Shown one piece after another: positions 4,282 through 5,402 of a stretch of DNA of 5,402 nucleotides. The DNA lies in NCBI GenBank assembly GCA_014384665.1, contig JACNFI010000018.1, forward strand, positions 1 through 5,402, read 5' to 3'. The notes under the pieces were generated by a model. That model was not told the origin of the DNA, made no database searches, and worked only from the letters and a program-made list of their open reading frames with translations. This DNA is from Candidatus Cloacimonadota bacterium (lineage in GTDB: Bacteria; Cloacimonadota; Cloacimonadia; JGIOTU-2). A program made the translations under genes and the position numbers. Positions within the stretch are counted from its first letter, which is position 1. The number at the start of each line of letters is the position of its first letter.

Positions 4282-5402
4282 ATGGAAAAACTGAATTATT
4301 ATTATAATAAATTCAAATTTGGAGAAGATAACTTCCATAATTTAATGAGGAATCGTGTTCGTGAAATACTCCTTGTTTCAACATTCTATGATGCCTTTAT
4401 TTTCGAACAGGATGGGAGATTATCGGAGCAGATTTATGGAGAATATCGACAGTTGAATTTAAGTACGGCTCCTCGAATAACAAGTGTTCCAACTGGACGA
4501 CAAGCAATAAAAATGTTAGAGGAACGCTCTTTTGATCTGGTAATAACTATGATGAGGATAGGGGAAATTACTCCCTTTGAACTTGGGAAACGAATCAAGG
4601 AAAAGTATCCTGATTTACCAATTTTACTTCTCTTAAATGTTCAATCTGATATTTCTCTTGTTAAAAAAAATGCAAATGAAATGCAATTTATTGATGATGT
4701 ATTCATCTGGCATGGGGATGCAAAACTTTTTCTTGCTATGGTAAAAAGTGTAGAAGATAAGAGAAATATTGAGTATGATACAAAAAATGGTTTTGTAAGA
4801 GTTGTTTTGCTTATTGAAGATTCAATTATCTATTATTCTATGTTTTTACCCCTTCTATATGCTGAGATATTGCAGCAAACACAGCTTCTCATTTCGGAAG
4901 AATTGAATGATATTAACAAACGCTTGCGAATGAGAGCTCGACCTAAAGTAATTTTAGTTCATAATTATGAAGATGCAGTCAAGTATCTTGAAAAATATAA
5001 AGAATATCTTGTTAGTGTGATATCAGATGTAGGATTTTCCAATAAAGAAGTAATTGATCCACAGGCTGGAATTAAATTAATCAATAAAATAAAAATGGAA
5101 GATTATGATATCCCGGTTATTCTTCAGTCATCGGAAATTGAAAATGCAGAAAAAGCAAAAGAATTAGGAGCAGATTTCTTGCACAAACAATCCAAAACTC
5201 TTTTGCAGGATTTAAAACTAATCGTAAAACGAAACTTAGGTTATGGCGATTTTATTTTTCGTAACAGGCAGGAAGAAGAGATTGGTAGAGCCAGAACTAT
5301 CTGGGAATTTGAGAATAAACTTCGTACTGTTCCAGTAGAATCACTTTTATATCACAGTGAAAAAAACCATTTTTCTGGATGGTTAGTAGCTCATGGTGAA
5401 AT
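4282..5402 (+). CDS. PEP/pyruvate-binding (PEP synthase-like) protein, N-terminal receiver region only
   Basis: The frame is open for 373 codons to the right edge, so only the N-terminal part is seen. Residues 26-125 resemble a receiver domain (REILLVSTFYDAFIFE at the start), but the usual phosphoacceptor position in FDLVITMMRI (84-93) holds Thr89 rather than Asp. Residues 172-310 form a more complete receiver domain. The acidic pair is E179-D180 (LLIEDS), the probable phosphoacceptor is D249 (VISDVGF), the switch residue is S283 or S284 (VILQSSE), and the conserved lysine is K302. A linker (315-373) with GDFIFRN and SLLYHSEKNHFSGWL follows. I recognise this arrangement from large proteins annotated as PEP/pyruvate-binding or PEP synthase-like, whose ATP-grasp-like domain comes next. 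That domain is outside the window, so catalytic activity cannot be judged. A two-component-type signal may control phosphotransfer. No signal peptide or membrane segment is visible. Confidence 0.75.
   Translation, partial: MEKLNYYYNKFKFGEDNFHNLMRNRVREILLVSTFYDAFIFEQDGRLSEQIYGEYRQLNLSTAPRITSVPTGRQAIKMLEERSFDLVITMMRIGEITPFELGKRIKEKYPDLPILLLLNVQSDISLVKKNANEMQFIDDVFIWHGDAKLFLAMVKSVEDKRNIEYDTKNGFVRVVLLIEDSIIYYSMFLPLLYAEILQQTQLLISEELNDINKRLRMRARPKVILVHNYEDAVKYLEKYKEYLVSVISDVGFSNKEVIDPQAGIKLINKIKMEDYDIPVILQSSEIENAEKAKELGADFLHKQSKTLLQDLKLIVKRNLGYGDFIFRNRQEEEIGRARTIWEFENKLRTVPVESLLYHSEKNHFSGWLVAHGE

Noticed and set aside
4153..4338. Minus-strand frame across the start of the PEP/pyruvate-binding protein gene
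   Set aside because: It has AT-driven composition (Ile, Phe, Lys runs), overlaps the better-supported + strand start and lacks a family match.

Overview
This is an AT-rich bacterial window with three recognisable protein genes on the + strand, one partial gene on the - strand, and two long intergenic spacers crowded with short palindromic repeats. The gene content suggests an uncultured anaerobe using ferredoxin- and NAD(P)-based electron bifurcation. The gene pair, the response-regulator-headed PEP/pyruvate-binding protein and the style of the repeats suggest the FCB group, perhaps Cloacimonadota. That placement is an impression from memory; no marker gene here fixes it.

Layout: (1) positions 1-189, - strand, are the first 63 codons of an unrecognised, probably helical protein that runs off the left edge. 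(2) Positions 190-1142 hold no credible gene. They contain a series of dispersed repeats: GC-rich hairpins, an ATTACACGGG hairpin family, a large inverted repeat around an 18-bp tandem repeat, a 9-bp-stem hairpin that recurs 3.1 kb away, a CTCTGCG-type repeat and a 92-bp MITE-like inverted repeat. Possible promoters lie near 835-923. (3) Positions 1143-3747 are a two-gene operon, nfnA-nfnB, for the electron-bifurcating NADH-dependent ferredoxin:NADP+ oxidoreductase (or the closely related sulfide dehydrogenase SudBA). The large subunit carries an unusual cysteine-rich N-terminal extension of about 130 residues. (4) Positions 3748-4281 are a second repeat-bearing spacer with two hairpins of the same design, then two 50-bp direct repeats, then plain AT-rich DNA. 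(5) Positions 4282-5402 are the start of a large protein with a degenerate receiver-like domain followed by a complete receiver domain. It belongs to a family whose C-terminal part is a PEP/pyruvate-binding (PEP synthase/PPDK-like) domain, which lies beyond the right edge.

NfnA and NfnB would form one soluble complex that balances NADH, NADPH and reduced ferredoxin. The gene at the right edge is separated by more than 500 bp of repeats and is probably transcribed independently. The points most worth checking are the zinc-ribbon-like head on NfnB, the doubled cysteines at the [2Fe-2S] site of NfnA, and the hairpin repeats whose stems vary in a compensated way around a fixed core.
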